DNA of 64,000 bases from Acanthosepion pharaonis. Taxonomy: Eukaryota > Mollusca > Cephalopoda > Sepiida > Sepiidae. Below the pieces are notes generated by a model. It was not told the DNA's origin and made no database searches. It saw only the letters and a program-made list of their open reading frames with translations. Of this stretch, positions 11,136 through 22,779 are shown one piece after another. The number at the start of each line of letters is the position of its first letter. Position 1 is the stretch's first letter. The stretch covers positions 349,501-413,500 of the forward strand of contig CAHIKZ030005436.1 in the NCBI GenBank assembly GCA_903632075.3. Reading direction: 5' to 3'. The translations under genes were made by a program, and so were the position numbers.

Positions 11136-12059
11136 CGATAAAAAATGTGCTTCCGATTTCGACCGTTTTAAAATGTTATTTTTTTTTAGAAAATTTACTC
11201 AATTTGTAATCATGCCACAAAACATAGTCTATTCAGAACATTTTATTTTATATAAAAACAAATTTAAAAAACAAAGACTATATATTCATATATGTATACG
11301 GAATAGAAATTGGAAGAATATGGCTCGAGGAAGAACACAAACTATGTACCGGTAGTATCATATTTCTGTTTCCTTCTTCCTTTTTTTTCTGTCAGAAATA
11401 TTCTCATTTCTTTTCTCCATAACGTAATCTTGTCGCCAGGACCCCAGGAATTAATTAATGTGTTAAAGAAGACGTCACGCTTATTTGTTTACGAAACCCT
11501 GTAACTACTTAAAGAATATTATATCGATTCTATCAACACACGCTGAGTCAATAAATTTCATAGAAAGAAAATATCCTTCCAAATATAACAATTCTGGCAC
11601 AGGTATAACATTATTGTTTAACCATTAGAAATTGAACTATTGTCTTACTAACTAAAACACTAAACAGGTTCCGGTATATTTAATCTGATACACGGCTTCA
11701 CTAATAAGATATTTTAAGAGGAAAAGCTGTATGCACTAATAATCTGAAATAATTAATCTCCATCGCTCTGGACAAAACATGTAAATAAGGAAGAAATTCT
11801 AAAAAAAAAAAAAGTCTTTAAAGAAACTCATACTTGGAATCAGTAAGTGATTTTTAATCAGTTTAATCCAAGGAAGACAAGAATGCCACTTGTACGGATG
11901 GGTTTACACGAAGTGTAAGAGAAGAGTGGGGATATAGAGGATTGAGGAAAGGACAAAAATGAAGGGGTTTCAAGAAGACAGAAGATGACGATTGACGATA
12001 CATTTAAATTTTTGAAGATTATCAGGAAAGCAATAAACGGAAAGGAGATCCACAGGCGA
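11136..12059. other. no recognisable feature
   Basis: AT-rich. The short frames at 11077-11504 show no recognisable domain beyond repeat R3. Confidence 0.4.
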
Positions 12060-12260
12060 GAAATTCGAGAAAAGAAACTGTTGGAGTAAAAATGACAATT
12101 TAGCTATTTCAGAAGTAAAAGAGTTTGAGCTGTCGATCTAGTCGCACGCTTAAATTCATGTAGTCGGTGCACCTGGACAAAAAAGCTCCTTAGAGAATTT
12201 GCCATGTAAAAATTTGTAGAAAAGACGGAAGGAAGCAGCTGCAGTAATTTGCCTCAAAAA
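12060..12260 (-). pseudogene. LINE RT C-terminal remnant, lineage B
   Basis: The minus strand reads FRLFYKFLHGKFSKELFCPG, then APTT, stops, and (shifted) EFKRATRS. This corresponds to the FYKYFHGNCSEELHS...EFKRPTR region of the copy at 26232. It is frameshifted with stops. Confidence 0.6.
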
Positions 12261-12949
12261 GTATCTCACCTTTCTTTGCAATTTTTCTAGTATCACATGT
12301 GGGATGCATAATGACAAAAGTGATAAAAAAAATTAACAAAAAGAAAAATTAACGAAATGAAATTGGCTAGACTCATTAAAAAAAAAAATTAAAGTTTAAA
12401 ATTTCAGCAACCTCTTTCCTTTGCGCGCATGTGTAAATACATCAACCGAAAAATCACTTCAGTACAATGATGTCCTAAAGGACGAAACGCATCCCGCGAT
12501 TTTTTCCTACTTTCCATTAATTTTTCTAATTATACAGGTTGTTGAATTACTTTTATCGGCTTGATTTTGAATCGCAATTCTGTGATTTCTTTTCTTGATA
12601 CAGGATAAGGCTGAATAAATATAGCATTCTCATGTTTGGTATTCATCTGTATATATAAATTTTGTGACTTGTTTACTTTAGTCCGTCCGTCCTCTAAAAT
12701 AGGCATATATTGACCGATCGAAACTAAATTTTCAGTTGAAGTGCAAACAGGTAAGGGAGTCCAAACTACAGTTGGTTTTACGAGGATGCGTAGCTTAGTA
12801 CAATAAATTTTAATCATTTATTTTTTTAAATTAAAAGTTTTATTATTTAACATACAAAATACTCCCACTTTTTAAATGTAATTAATGGCTAAAACAATAA
12901 ATACATATATTTCATAAAAATGCAATGATGATTTTTGTATCTTTTTATT

Positions 12950-12952
<3 letters not shown>

Positions 12953-13036
<84 letters not shown>

Positions 13037-13091
13037 AAAAGTGTGTGTATATAAATATATATCTATATCTATATCTATCTATCTATCTATA

Positions 13092-13137
<46 letters not shown>
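12953..13137. repeat. microsatellite cluster (TA)n(GT)n, (CTATAT)n, (TA)n
   Basis: TA from 12953 to about 13015, GT to 13036, then TATC/CTATAT units and a second TA run to 13137. Confidence 0.95.
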
Positions 13138-13139
<2 letters not shown>

Positions 13140-13209
13140 TTTATATATTATAAATGGACACGCAAAAGCGTGAAACCCAGGGTCACAAACTCACATCTAT
13201 CCAACCAAA

Positions 13210-13214
<5 letters not shown>

Positions 13215-13266
<52 letters not shown>
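13215..13266. repeat. (TA)n
   Basis: A pure TA array directly left of the Helitron fragment. Confidence 0.95.
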
Positions 13267-13268
<2 letters not shown>

Positions 13269-13329
13269 CATTCTGTTAAAATATAATACAAGTTAGTAGC
13301 ACTCTAAATAGGGAGAGTTTTAAATTGTC

Positions 13330-13850
13330 AGGAGATTTCGACAGTAGTAGTGATATAAACGAGACAATGCATACTTGGCTGGAAAAAAGTCAATAAATTT
13401 CAGGAGTCTAGATAGCCTCGCTAATGCAAATGATATCCCACGTTTCAATGTTGAGCATTTAGATACATTAATCCCAAGCGGTTTTCCAAGAGACGACCAA
13501 TTGTTGAAACCAATAATGCCATTAATGCTATTACGCAATGCAAATCCACGAGAATGCCTATGTAATGGAACAACCCTTACCTTCGAAAAACCTATTGAAA
13601 ACAGGCTACTACAATGTGTTTGGAAAAGGACGGGTGGTATTGAATCCCAAAAATGAAGTTTATTTTTAAACCATACGGATAACCGTTCGAATGGACGAGA
13701 ATCCAGTTTCCACTTCCCTCTGCGTTTGTGAGAACTATAAACAAATCACAAGACCACACGCTTCAAAGTTTGGAATTTGGATCTGGAAAGAAATATCTGC
13801 GTATGCTGCATGCTCAAGAGTAAGAAATTCTAAGAATTTATTATTCGCTG
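13330..13850 (+). pseudogene. Helitron PIF1-like helicase C-terminal fragment
   Basis: The uninterrupted part (about 13375-13656) contains FRSLDSL, HLDTLIPSGFPRDDQLLKPI and MPLMLLRNANPRECLCNGTT. These are the late helicase motifs (GAPVMLLRNLNPxxGLCNGTRL type). A frameshift follows, then FEWTRIQFPLPSAFVRTINK and SQDHTL, the typical C-terminal TINKSQGQT motif. It is the same part of the protein as 38904-39440. The Rep domain and Walker motifs are missing. (TA)n abuts the left side. It is clearly non-functional. Confidence 0.75.
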
Positions 13851-13897
13851 TTCGAAAAAAAATCATTTAAAAAGTTTGTTTATCATGAAGTCCTATA

Positions 13898-13920
13898 AAA
13901 TTAAATTAAATTAAATTAAA
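13898..13920. repeat. (AAATT)n pentanucleotide
   Basis: About four and a half units. Confidence 0.8.
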
Positions 13921-14407
13921 GAAATTATTAAACCGCGAAGTAAGGTTTTTTCAAAGTATTTTTTCCAAACAAATTATCTTAATTCATCGATTGTTTTGTG
14001 AAATGTAAAGAAACTTGGAATTTGTAAATCTCTACAAAAATGTTAACGATAACATCAACAAAATACATTGATGGTATTGCATCAGCGTGTTGCAAATAAA
14101 TAAGTATAATATAATGTTTTGGAAGGGTTGCGTTAACTATTCCCTACTGATAATTATTTCCTAAACTTTAATACATTTCTAGAGAAAATTCATTAAAAAG
14201 TAATTTTAATAATGCACGTAATATCCGTTTAATGGCAGTAAATTCTATTTTAACAATGAAAAACTGATAATCTATTTTTTTGTGAATTTAAATACCTAAT
14301 ATACGGAATGACTACTGTACATTCTTTCTTTATATGCAGTCACCCTTCAGGATTAGCAATAATACCTCTCCACAATTTTATAACACCAAGCAAAATGTAT
14401 CCCCAAG

Positions 14408-14430
14408 TACATGTACATGTACATGTACAT
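14408..14430. repeat. (ACATGT)n hexanucleotide
   Basis: Almost four units of a self-complementary ACATGT motif. Confidence 0.8.
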
Positions 14431-14439
14431 TCCATATAA

Positions 14440-14553
14440 TATTCAAATTTCTCCTCTGCTTCTCGTGTCTTCAATATGTTTTACAATTTCAAATTCTCCA
14501 CGCTCCCCCTTCCTCATTATATGTCCCAGAAATGTCTACTCTCTGTTCCTGGT
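14440..14553 (-). pseudogene. LINE lineage A fragment, reversed
   Basis: The minus strand includes TTTCTGGGACATATAATGAG followed by GAAGGGGGAG, matching the FLGxIMRKE block of lineage A. It abuts a different LINE fragment on the plus strand. Confidence 0.5.
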
Positions 14554-14935
14554 TTTTCCTGGAAGCCTCTTGCAGTGGCCCAACGTAAAATGGGGCGAAT
14601 CATACTCGGCATCACATTGTATGACATGAAGAACAACTCCTGGATTCGACAGCACACTGAAATAAAGGACATAATCAAGACTATCAAGAAGGGCAACTTA
14701 GATGGACTGACCACGTCCCTCATCTCATAACGGGTGGATTACTAGAGCGGCAGATTGTACAGTAAAAAAGAACTAGAGGGTGGCCAAATTTAAGTTAGCG
14801 CCAAGATCTGACCCGATATCTTGTCCCCGCATGGCCCAGGATAGACAGAGATGGAAAGTACTAGAGGCCAACCGAGGAGGGGGTTCCTCTAACAGGAGTA
14901 AGAAGGTCCTGGATTTAGATTTAGTTCATGATTCT
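14554..14935 (+). pseudogene. LINE RT C-terminal region, lineage C
   Basis: LAVAQRKMGRIILGITLYDM and KNNSWIRQHTEIKDIIKTIK are in one frame. After a frameshift comes LRWTDHV, and later WPRIDRDGKYWRP (shifted: MAQDRQRWKVLEANRG). This order (QRKMERRxLGI, WIRxxT, RWxGHV, DRxxWR) is the C-terminus of a common invertebrate non-LTR element. It has multiple frameshifts. Confidence 0.65.
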
Positions 14936-15380
14936 AAGTACAATTTCCTGTTTAATTCACATTTTCTTTAAAACTTCCTTATTTCTCGCATAATTCGTCC
15001 ATGTTATTCTCAGCATTTATCTGTGGGACGTAATATCTATTGCCTCAAGTCATATTGTCATCTGCGAAAAAATTGTAGAGTAATTACTGTCCATGAAATA
15101 ATTTACATCTAAAATTACAAAATTAGGTGCATTTCACTTCGAATTTCCCTCTCATCTGTAATATTTCATTTTTTGACCTTCAAAAATTACGAGAATTTAA
15201 TCTCGTAGTTAAAATCCGTAGGTACGAAAGTGAAAACAGGAAATAGTGTTTCCATAAATGATGTTAGATCTAATTAGCAATTGTATGTACTATTTCAGCT
15301 AGCATGCAAAATAAATTGTTTTTTAATAAAATGTAAAAGAAATCTCTTGTCTGAAACCTATAGTGAAGAATCCGGAAATA

Positions 15381-15720
15381 CGGTGATGCACAAAAGTAAC
15401 TTAAACACTATGATATCATTTTTTAAAAATGTCTCTTTTATCAAAATAATAAACAAATGTTAATGAAACTATACATTCGTTAAGAAAAACCTTTATTGAA
15501 GCAAATTAGAATCACTTCAAACAAATTTAACAAGATGGAATAAAAATCTTAATTAAAAAACAAAAATTAAGATATGCAAAAGTAAGTGAACCTCTACATT
15601 TAATATTTGGTAATTCCACTTTTTGAGGTCACGATGTCGTTCAGTCTTTTTTCTATAATTTTTAAGAAGTTTCTGTAAGTAGTGAGTCTCAATTTTTGAT
15701 ATTATTCTTAGCAAAACTAC
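15381..15720 (-). pseudogene. Tc1-like transposon 3' end with transposase C-terminus
   Basis: The minus-strand frame reads LRLTTYRNFLKIIEKRLNDI then VTSKSGITKY and stops at 15600-15602, the usual C-terminus of Tc1-type transposases. Downstream, GTTCACTTACTTTTGCATAT and a terminal CACAAAAGTAACTTAAAC-type sequence near 15381-15408, preceded by TA, fit a Tc1 terminal repeat and TA target. The rest of the transposase is missing. Confidence 0.65.
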
Positions 15721-16079
15721 AACTGCTTAGAAAAAAGAAAGGAATACAATAGCTAAAATTAACCTCCTCTAATAGCAGCAGCTGTAACAAAATAGAAAAG
15801 CAAAATAATACCCGGATGGATTAAAGTACTGGTAAGATAGTAATTGTGAACTGGACCGAGCAGTGTGTACTTGGACTCAGTGTATGCTGTTGAGCAATAA
15901 TTGAGTAGTACTAAAATATAGAAAATAGACACGATATATCTAGTCATGTGCAGTGGAAGGAGAACAGTCTTCCCCGTAGATTAAATAAAGTGTTTCCTCT
16001 GGAATTCACAATAGGTTATTCAGATCGATGTACACCTATACAACCTATACAAAGCTTAAGGGCCACTAGTGGAAGACCG

Positions 16080-16290
16080 TCAGATAGTAAGAGGCACTGT
16101 TTTATGGGGATATGTGGAAAAGATAACGCTTGACCCTAGACAAGAACAGGTTAAGATTGTAGTGATCGGGGAAGCACCCTCTTGGGAGTTGGTTCCACAA
16201 AGCAGCAGTTGGCTGGAAGAGGTTGCTCAAGTAGAACCTACATCTAATCAATGGAATACAAAGGGAATGAGGGTAGTTGGTTCACAACAA
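16080..16290 (+). repeat. dispersed repeat R3, copy 2
   Basis: An open frame at 16069-16299 reads QVKIVVIGEAPSWELVPQSS then SWLEEV and NQWNTKGM. The copy at 37093-37275 reads VQIILIGEAFSWETFPQSSS, CEEAL and KWNTKE. Similarity at both protein and DNA level over about 120 bp suggests a repeated element, possibly once coding. No family recognised. Confidence 0.55.
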
Positions 16291-17236
16291 TACGCGTAGC
16301 AACGTTGATCTTCGCGGTGGAGTTTAGAACTGGTAAAAACTAAGAATGTAGTTGGTCTGAGCACTTTCCATGGAAATAGCCATACCAGGGAATGTAAACT
16401 GTTCACCAAGAAACGTAGAATTTAATTCCTCTTATAAATTATTTTCGTAATAATCGGATTAAAAACCTATTTATTTAAATTAAATTATCGGTTTATTTGC
16501 CTTTTCATTCACCAAATTTATCTTCTCCCTCATCTGCGTGTGTAATGAAGGAATTTTCGAAGTTCAACAAAAGTCACTCAAAGCGAGCGCTCAGTGTGAC
16601 GTGACAAGATAGCTAACAACTGAACCATGTTTTTTTTTTCGAAATTAATTTCTCTTCGAGGCTTAGTTGGGCATCTTGACAGCATCCTTTTTTCCTTAAT
16701 ATGTGGATTTGCAAGACTTAATTGGAAAGATAATAAAGATATTTCCCACTGCCTTCTCCGTGGTTTTGAATTCAGAGTTATTCGCTTAAGAACCTGGCAA
16801 CTAATCAAGGCTCGAAAATTTAGTGTACCCTGCAACTGTACATAGATGAAAGGAGAGAAGAGATGTATTCCTGCTCTTCTCAACTACTATGTGTATGTGA
16901 CAGACTTAAGGAACTCTTAATTTTTCTTCAGTTCGGTAGCTACAGTTCATTTTTTCCAGACCCCTTTAACCAATATGAAAATTACAATAAATAATTATAG
17001 GAATAACTGCTAGATTCTTGTTGAAATACCGATTTTGAATGTGCTAAATGAACTGATACCTAAAATTTCTAAAGATATATCCAAGAAAAATTCAGTTATT
17101 TTATCGTCTTGTTTCCAACGCTCTCAAAATGGAGGGCAGCTAAATTGGTAGTACAGTTGATTTGCGAACATTGTTCATAATTTCCGAATATTCTGTTCTG
17201 AAAATAAATCCCATGTTCACTTTACGTTCTTGTACC

Positions 17237-17714
17237 TAACCGAAGGCGTATTAGGATTATCAAAGATGCATGTCAAAATCTAAGCTGTGTACGAAAAAAC
17301 AAGGAAAAGACTACTAAACTGTTATGTTATATCTCTCCATCTGTATATCAATGAGTGCTTGAAAATCTCCTCAAAATGAAGAAGAAACTTAAAGCAACAG
17401 TAATATGGTTCTACAGAAGGATACTGAGGATACCATGGACTGAACATGTGAGCAATGATTAAGTTTTAAAGAAAATGGAAACAAAATGGTAAAAACATCA
17501 GGAAGAGACGAATGAGGTTTCTAGGGCAAATAATGAGAAAAGAGGGCTTGGAAAATCTTATATTCACAGAATTGATTGAAGGCAAGCGAGACAGAGGAGA
17601 TCAGCGAATAACATTTTTAGTGGTCTTGATTAAATGGATGGCGGAACAACATTTAGCAGAAATAAAAAAGAGAAAATTTATTAAGAACAAGTCTCGAGGG
17701 GACACGGCACATAA
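17237..17714 (+). pseudogene. LINE RT C-terminal region, lineage A
   Basis: The best-preserved tail is an open frame at 17512-17714: MRFLGQIMRKEGLENLIFTE, GKRDRGDQR, KWMAEQHLAEIKKRKF, ending RGDTAHKK. Upstream, MWFYRRILRIPWTEHVSND-type sequence can be followed at about 17400-17462 with stops. It is the same segment as 5076-5614. Confidence 0.75.
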
Positions 17715-18031
17715 AAAAAGTCCCAATGAGTGTCAACTTGCTGACACCCATGATATTTCACTGTCGGTAGGAGTTAAAATACGCTGACAGAGGGTAAAAT
17801 TGAGGGGTAAAGCCAAACCCAGAAAAGGTTTTACCTACCAAGTAAATTTTTATACTCAAATATAAACGACTGTTATTTACCAAACCAGAAACCAAGATGC
17901 ATATAGACTCAAGTGATATAAACGAACAATATTTATATATAGACATTTAATGAAAATATAAATGCTTTGAAGTGACTAATAATGTGCTTAAAATCTATAA
18001 ACACAAACCAATTTCAGCTACAGTCTCTTTC

Positions 18032-18316
18032 TAAAGTACAGTGTAATGGATAGCGGCACGGATTGAGGAATCGGAGAGCCGAGTTCGAATTCCAGTCGAA
18101 CCCATTTCATTCACTTACCTGAAAATACAAACGTATGAATCCTCCCCACCAGCTATGGGTAAATAGCAGGAGAGACCTGGTTCTGTAGCGGTGGGTGGCA
18201 ACTGGTCTACCGCAGAACGAAATGGCAATCTACTGCGGGAAAATATATGTTAGTCATGTATGGAAAGATACATGATCGTCTAAGTGTGTATCACGTATGA
18301 CACATAACTGACTGAC
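18032..18316 (+). repeat. tRNA-derived SINE, family 1, copy 2 (full length)
   Basis: GTGTAATGGATAGCGGCACG (box A region), GAGTTCGAATTCCAGTCG (box B), central CCAGCTATGGGTAAATAGCA, then GGCAACTGGTCTACCGCAGA and the 3' end CACATAACTGACTGA. It aligns over its full length with 6438-6734 and is the cleanest copy in the window. Confidence 0.88.
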
Positions 18317-19249
18317 TCTTTCTAATTACGAGGAAAATCTCATTAACAACATAGAATAAACATGATATAACGATATTATGAAAAGGACTCCTACTCCAGA
18401 AATATTTTCATACTGAAGTATTTAAGTTTTATAATTAAACAGTTAGAGATAAAAATCTTTCTTCATTGAAACAGAACATTTAATTCGAATGGCTTTGTTA
18501 ATTTCAGAAGAACAATTTTGGCTTAAAACATCTAACACCGTTTAATTTCATAAGCCACGTTTTTATTTGAGATTTGTACACTTCAGATACATCAGTAATA
18601 TGTTAAAAACTTTAAATGTCAAATCTCTGCGGTTCGATGTGCGAATACGTGCTTAGAAAAAAGTGGAAAATCTAACACTTTTCGTAATCTGTAAAAGGTA
18701 TTGAATATGAATAACATATACATTGCTAAATAAATGTGTTTTATGTTGATTTATATACATTTCCTTTTGCTATAATATTTTAAAACGTGGCGTTTATTTT
18801 CCTAAGGGTTCTAGAAATCCTATTCTCGGTTTTTACTGAATTTCTTTATCTCGTAAGAGGTGTAACTATTTAAATCCCAGGAGAGCCCTGGGAAAGTAAG
18901 GTATGATTATCTTGGACGCTATTGGCGGCTGATACCTTTAAAGCACGTTTCTTACGAAGCAATGCATTTCGTAAGTTGATAAGTGTAATTGCAGGAAATA
19001 CTCTGGGAACTAGCTTTCCGGAATTCTTTTCATTAATGTAGTCACGTGTTCTTGGATATAAATGATATCAGAAAATATTATTCAGGTCGTTGTTAAATTT
19101 TGGAAATTGCCGAAAATCTGGTGAAAAATGTGGATTATTTATTTTTGTATTGGATTTCTTAACCAAGAACTCTCGAATTTGAAGGTATCTTTTCTCTCGT
19201 CCCCCAATCCTTCGTTAGAATCTTCTGTAGTCCTTTCTTAATCAAATTT

Positions 19250-19251
<2 letters not shown>
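18317..19251. other. no recognisable feature
   Basis: AT-rich, no supported gene. Confidence 0.45.

Positions 19252-19280
<29 letters not shown>
19252..19280. repeat. poly(T) tract
   Basis: A run of 29 T. Confidence 0.8.
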
Positions 19281-19961
19281 CTGTTATTGGTTTCAAACTT
19301 AATTTTTTATAAATTTGATATAAACGCACCAAGATTTCTATTTGGATCTTTTTTTTTCATCTCAACGTTTCTTGAACAACATGAGTCACTCAAAATCACT
19401 TGAAATCTTGATCATATTAACTATAAGTCATTTCGATCGGCAGAAACCTTTCACTACCAATTTGACCAATTTTCACACCAAACATGCTATTAATGCGGTA
19501 CTCCAAATTTCTTTCGCCCATTTTCTGTGAACGGTAGAGCAAGAACACATATATCTCCCTCTACTGCTCGGCAACCAATGACACTTTCTAGTTTGCATCT
19601 AAAGAGAGTCGAATTTCGCACATGCCCGAGTGTAATTTTTCCCTGACTCATTAATCCACGTATAAGTTGTGTTCATAATATGAATTAAATTGTAACACCT
19701 CGTGTCAAAAAAAGATTTACAAAATCTTATAACTTTTAAGTTGTTCTGTTTTAGATACATACATATATATATCTAAGGTGTGAAACGTAATTTTAAGAAT
19801 TAGAAAGAAATATAAGCCGGTTACTTATTTTAAATGATTTTAGTGAAGATTAAACGCCATCAGAATTAAATTGCCAATGCAATACATAAGTATATCTCTT
19901 TATCTGTAAGAATGTAAATATCCTTATGATAGAGGCGGGATTTGATTTTCCTTATCAATTA

Positions 19962-20080
19962 TTTCCAACACTTGATATTGCTAAACGGTCACCCATCTAG
20001 GTTCTGTCCTGGTTCTTAGCTGCTTAACTTCGGTGATCGTACAGGTACCGGTGTTTCAACAAATAACATATTCTCATCTA
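19962..20080 (-). repeat. 5S rRNA-derived repeat or pseudogene, copy 1
   Basis: The minus strand reads TTGAAACACCGGTACC, CGATCACCGAAGTTAAGCAG, then CTAGATGGGTGACCGTTTAG and AAGTGTTGGA. Order and spacing match 5S rRNA, including the internal promoter region and the late GGATGGGTGACCGCC-type motif. Many substitutions rule out a functional gene. The other copies are at 24395-24514 and 59053-59143. Confidence 0.8.
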
Positions 20081-20294
20081 TTTTATGGTATATGCTATTG
20101 GATATGAAAATCTGAACTAATTATCTTCATCACGTCAAACGTCTGACTATATTGTTGCATGTGTGGACGAAAATTATATCCATCATTATTAGTGCACTTT
20201 TAACAACCCTGGAAACAAAACATGCTGTCACGTGATTTCCAACAACAGTCAATATAAACCACATAATTTTCTGTGCCGTGCCTATTCAGCTTCT

Positions 20295-20512
20295 TGGCGA
20301 TCATGGATCTCCACAATTTCCTGTCCTTCGTACCTTTTAGTAAATTAGATTATCTCTTCTAAACCAATCTATCATCCATTTACTCAAGTTCTCTAGATAT
20401 GTCATGCTCCGTTTTCCTGTGTTTTCTTTTCTTCCGTCTGTCCTCTGAGCATCAAAATTTCCAGGCCTTCTTTCCTCATTATGTGCTCTAGAAATTCAAA
20501 CTACCTTTTTTA
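20295..20512 (-). pseudogene. LINE lineage A RT tail, reversed
   Basis: The minus strand contains TTTCTAGAGCACATAATGAG and GAAAGAAGGCCTGGAAA (FLxHIMRKExLE) and continues to the GATCATGATCGCCAAGAAG-like end. It is broken. Confidence 0.6.
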
Positions 20513-20611
20513 GATGTTACGAATAAGTGTCCTTTTTTTTTCCATTTATCTAAATTTTATGTTTCTCACATTTTCGCTCCGTGTTATTCTCAGCATTCTT
20601 CTGAAGAAGCA

Positions 20612-20923
20612 CATGTGCGGACTTATCTCAAAGAGAATCTACCAGGAAGACGAATCGGAAATATCAGTGATAATGACAATGTGCTGTTAAATTGGACACC
20701 ACGTCCACCTGATTTGATAACTTGTGATTGTTTTCTATGGTATTATGTGAAAGGATAGGCTAACATCTCACCTCTTTGCACAAGCTTAGAGGAACTCAAG
20801 CAGAGAATCACGGAGGCGCTGGGGAATGTTACACAAGACATGCTACAACGTGTTTTGCAGGATCTGGACAACCGTCTTGACGTGTACTGTGTCATAGGTG
20901 GTGCGCATAATAAACAATTGTGA
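20612..20923 (+). pseudogene. IS630/Tc1-mariner-type transposase, C-terminal third
   Basis: One frame of 104 codons to TGA at 20921-20923, with a single internal TAG: HVRTYLKENLPGRRIG, LLNWTPRPPDLITCDCFLWY then, after the stop, LEELKQRITEALGNVTQDML and VLQDLDNRLDVYCVIGGAHN. The PPDLxxCDxFLW block holds the third catalytic aspartate. It is the same type of protein as at 2-880 and 43663-43858, whose C-terminus it would supply. Upstream catalytic regions are absent. Confidence 0.8.
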
Positions 20924-21194
20924 AGCTTTGTGAAATCGGTTGTAAAATCTAAATACCTTTCAATCTCTTGTATAAATTATGACAAATAAATCTTTAGTTC
21001 AACATAAGTATGCTACAACAATTATATTCCCGTCCCTTTGAATAAATAGGAAGTGTTTTTACGGGGTATGAAAAATGTGACACCAAATTGCGAACATAAA
21101 GATGTGTGTTTAATGCAACCGGAAAATCTCGATAGAATGAAAGAGAAGAGTGCTGAGATGTTGTCTGATAACAATTCACCTATATAAATACTTT

Positions 21195-21577
21195 ACATTT
21201 TCTTTACAGATGAAAAAATTCTTGCGCCAACAGAAATTTGGCTCTACAGAAGGAATGTGAGAATACCAAGGACAGATTGCTGAAGCAATGAAGAAGTTTT
21301 AAGAAAAAATGGAAACAAAAAGAACACTTATACTCAGGATCAGAAAGAGGCAGTTGAAATTACTTTGATACATAATGAGGAAGGAGGGCTTGGAAAATTT
21401 AACACTCACATCATATGCAACATGGACAGAGGGAAACAGCAAGCCACCTACCTGACTAGCTTTTGTTAATGAATGGCAGAATAGTTGGTGGATGTGATGG
21501 TAAACGTTACTAAGAGCTGCATTGAAAAGGAAGTAATGGAATGTCATGATTGCTCAGGACTTGAAAGGACACAGCAG
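21195..21577 (+). pseudogene. LINE RT C-terminal remnant, lineage A
   Basis: Similarity runs from WLYRRNVRIPRTD (about 21239-21280) through the IRKRQLK, IMRKEGLENLTLTS and GLERTQQ ends. Several stops and frameshifts. Confidence 0.65.
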
Positions 21578-21795
21578 ATTAAAGTCGATGAAAAGAAAGA
21601 AAAATTAATAAAAAGAAGATCCTATTTTTATATACATTAGACAATGCCAGCATCGTCAGAAATATTTTGATGTCTTTTAACAGGGAATAGAAAATGAGAC
21701 AACGAAATCCGAAGGTGCATTGTGATAGGGAGAGACGCCATGCAAAAGCTAAGTAAAGTAATAAGTAACTGTAAAATTTAATTAAGAGCAAAAAC

Positions 21796-22452
21796 GAAGA
21801 GTAATGTACTGTTAGACAGTATCGGCACTCCTATATGGCAGTGAATGCTGGACAATCTCTTCACAAAAATATGCTTATACAGAAGTAAGCGGAGAATACC
21901 AAAGAAGTTTTAAAGAAATGTTAACAAAAACGATGCATCGAATCAGAAAGAGACAGTTGAAATATCTAGGGCACATAATGAGAAAATTTGACACTCACAA
22001 GCCATATTGAAGGTAAGAGGTACAGATGAAAACTGCGTATTACCTACCCTAACTTACTTGCCACTAGACGTGTAGTGTTTATCATCTCTCAGTTATGCCT
22101 CGGAGGTACCCAGTTCCGGGGAACAGCTGACCGAGACAGCAGCCCCCAATTGCGCTAAAGGTGGATTGGTATTTATAATGATGTCAACGTAACAGAGGAT
22201 TGCGGTGTCTGAGCTATTTACGTCCTTGACCCGTGTGTAGGTGCTTGGGTTCCCCAGCTTCAAACCGACATCGTGTCACATCCCGTCTCAATGGAGAGAC
22301 CAGGGTAAAAAACCATAACCTACCCAAAGAGATCGCGTAGATGGTTGGCAGAATAAGGATTAGGGTTAATAGGAAAATAACCTTCTTTACTAATGGCTAT
22401 AAAGGACAAGAAATTAACATGATCAGCCACGTCCAGAAGGGGCACGGCACAC
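21796..22452 (+). pseudogene. LINE RT C-terminal remnant, lineage A, split by an insertion
   Basis: The left half (21796-22049) carries SALLYGSECWTISSQKYAYT-like sequence and KRQLKYLGHIMRKF. The right half (22318-22452) carries the WLAE...NGYKGQEINMISHVQKGHGT ending. Together they make the same segment as 5076-5614. An unrelated 268-bp sequence separates them. Confidence 0.7.
22050..22317. mobile_element. 268-bp insertion with 8-bp target duplication, unclassified
   Basis: The sequence between the two LINE halves is flanked by ACCTACCC at 22042-22049 and 22318-22325. It is less AT-rich, with CCTCGGAGGTACCCAGTTCC and GGAACAGCTGACCGAGAC. No tRNA or 5S promoter boxes are clear, and no terminal inverted repeats were found. 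Confidence 0.5.
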
Positions 22453-22595
22453 AGACGAAGAGAATCGAGGAAAAAAAGTTGATAGTCTCTATTATTATTA
22501 CTTCTATTTTCTTTGATTTCTGGCGTTTACACATTTCTTTCCGGGTCCCGGCCAGGGACCTAAGGTTAGAAATGGCATCATGACACTTTCCACTG

Positions 22596-22598
<3 letters not shown>

Positions 22599-22658
<60 letters not shown>
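22599..22658. repeat. (TA)n
   Basis: A pure TA array. Confidence 0.95.
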
Positions 22659-22660
<2 letters not shown>

Positions 22661-22732
22661 CATAGATAAAGCCCTTCGTAATGTGTGGGCTGTACTTGTC
22701 AGAACAATTTTTTGTATCTCCTTGAGGCATGG

Positions 22733-22778
<46 letters not shown>
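22733..22778. repeat. (ATT)n
   Basis: About 15 ATT units. Confidence 0.95.

Positions 22779-22779
<1 letters not shown>

Noticed and set aside
19962..20080. Functional 5S rRNA gene
   Set aside because: Too many substitutions in conserved positions and no T-run terminator in the expected place.
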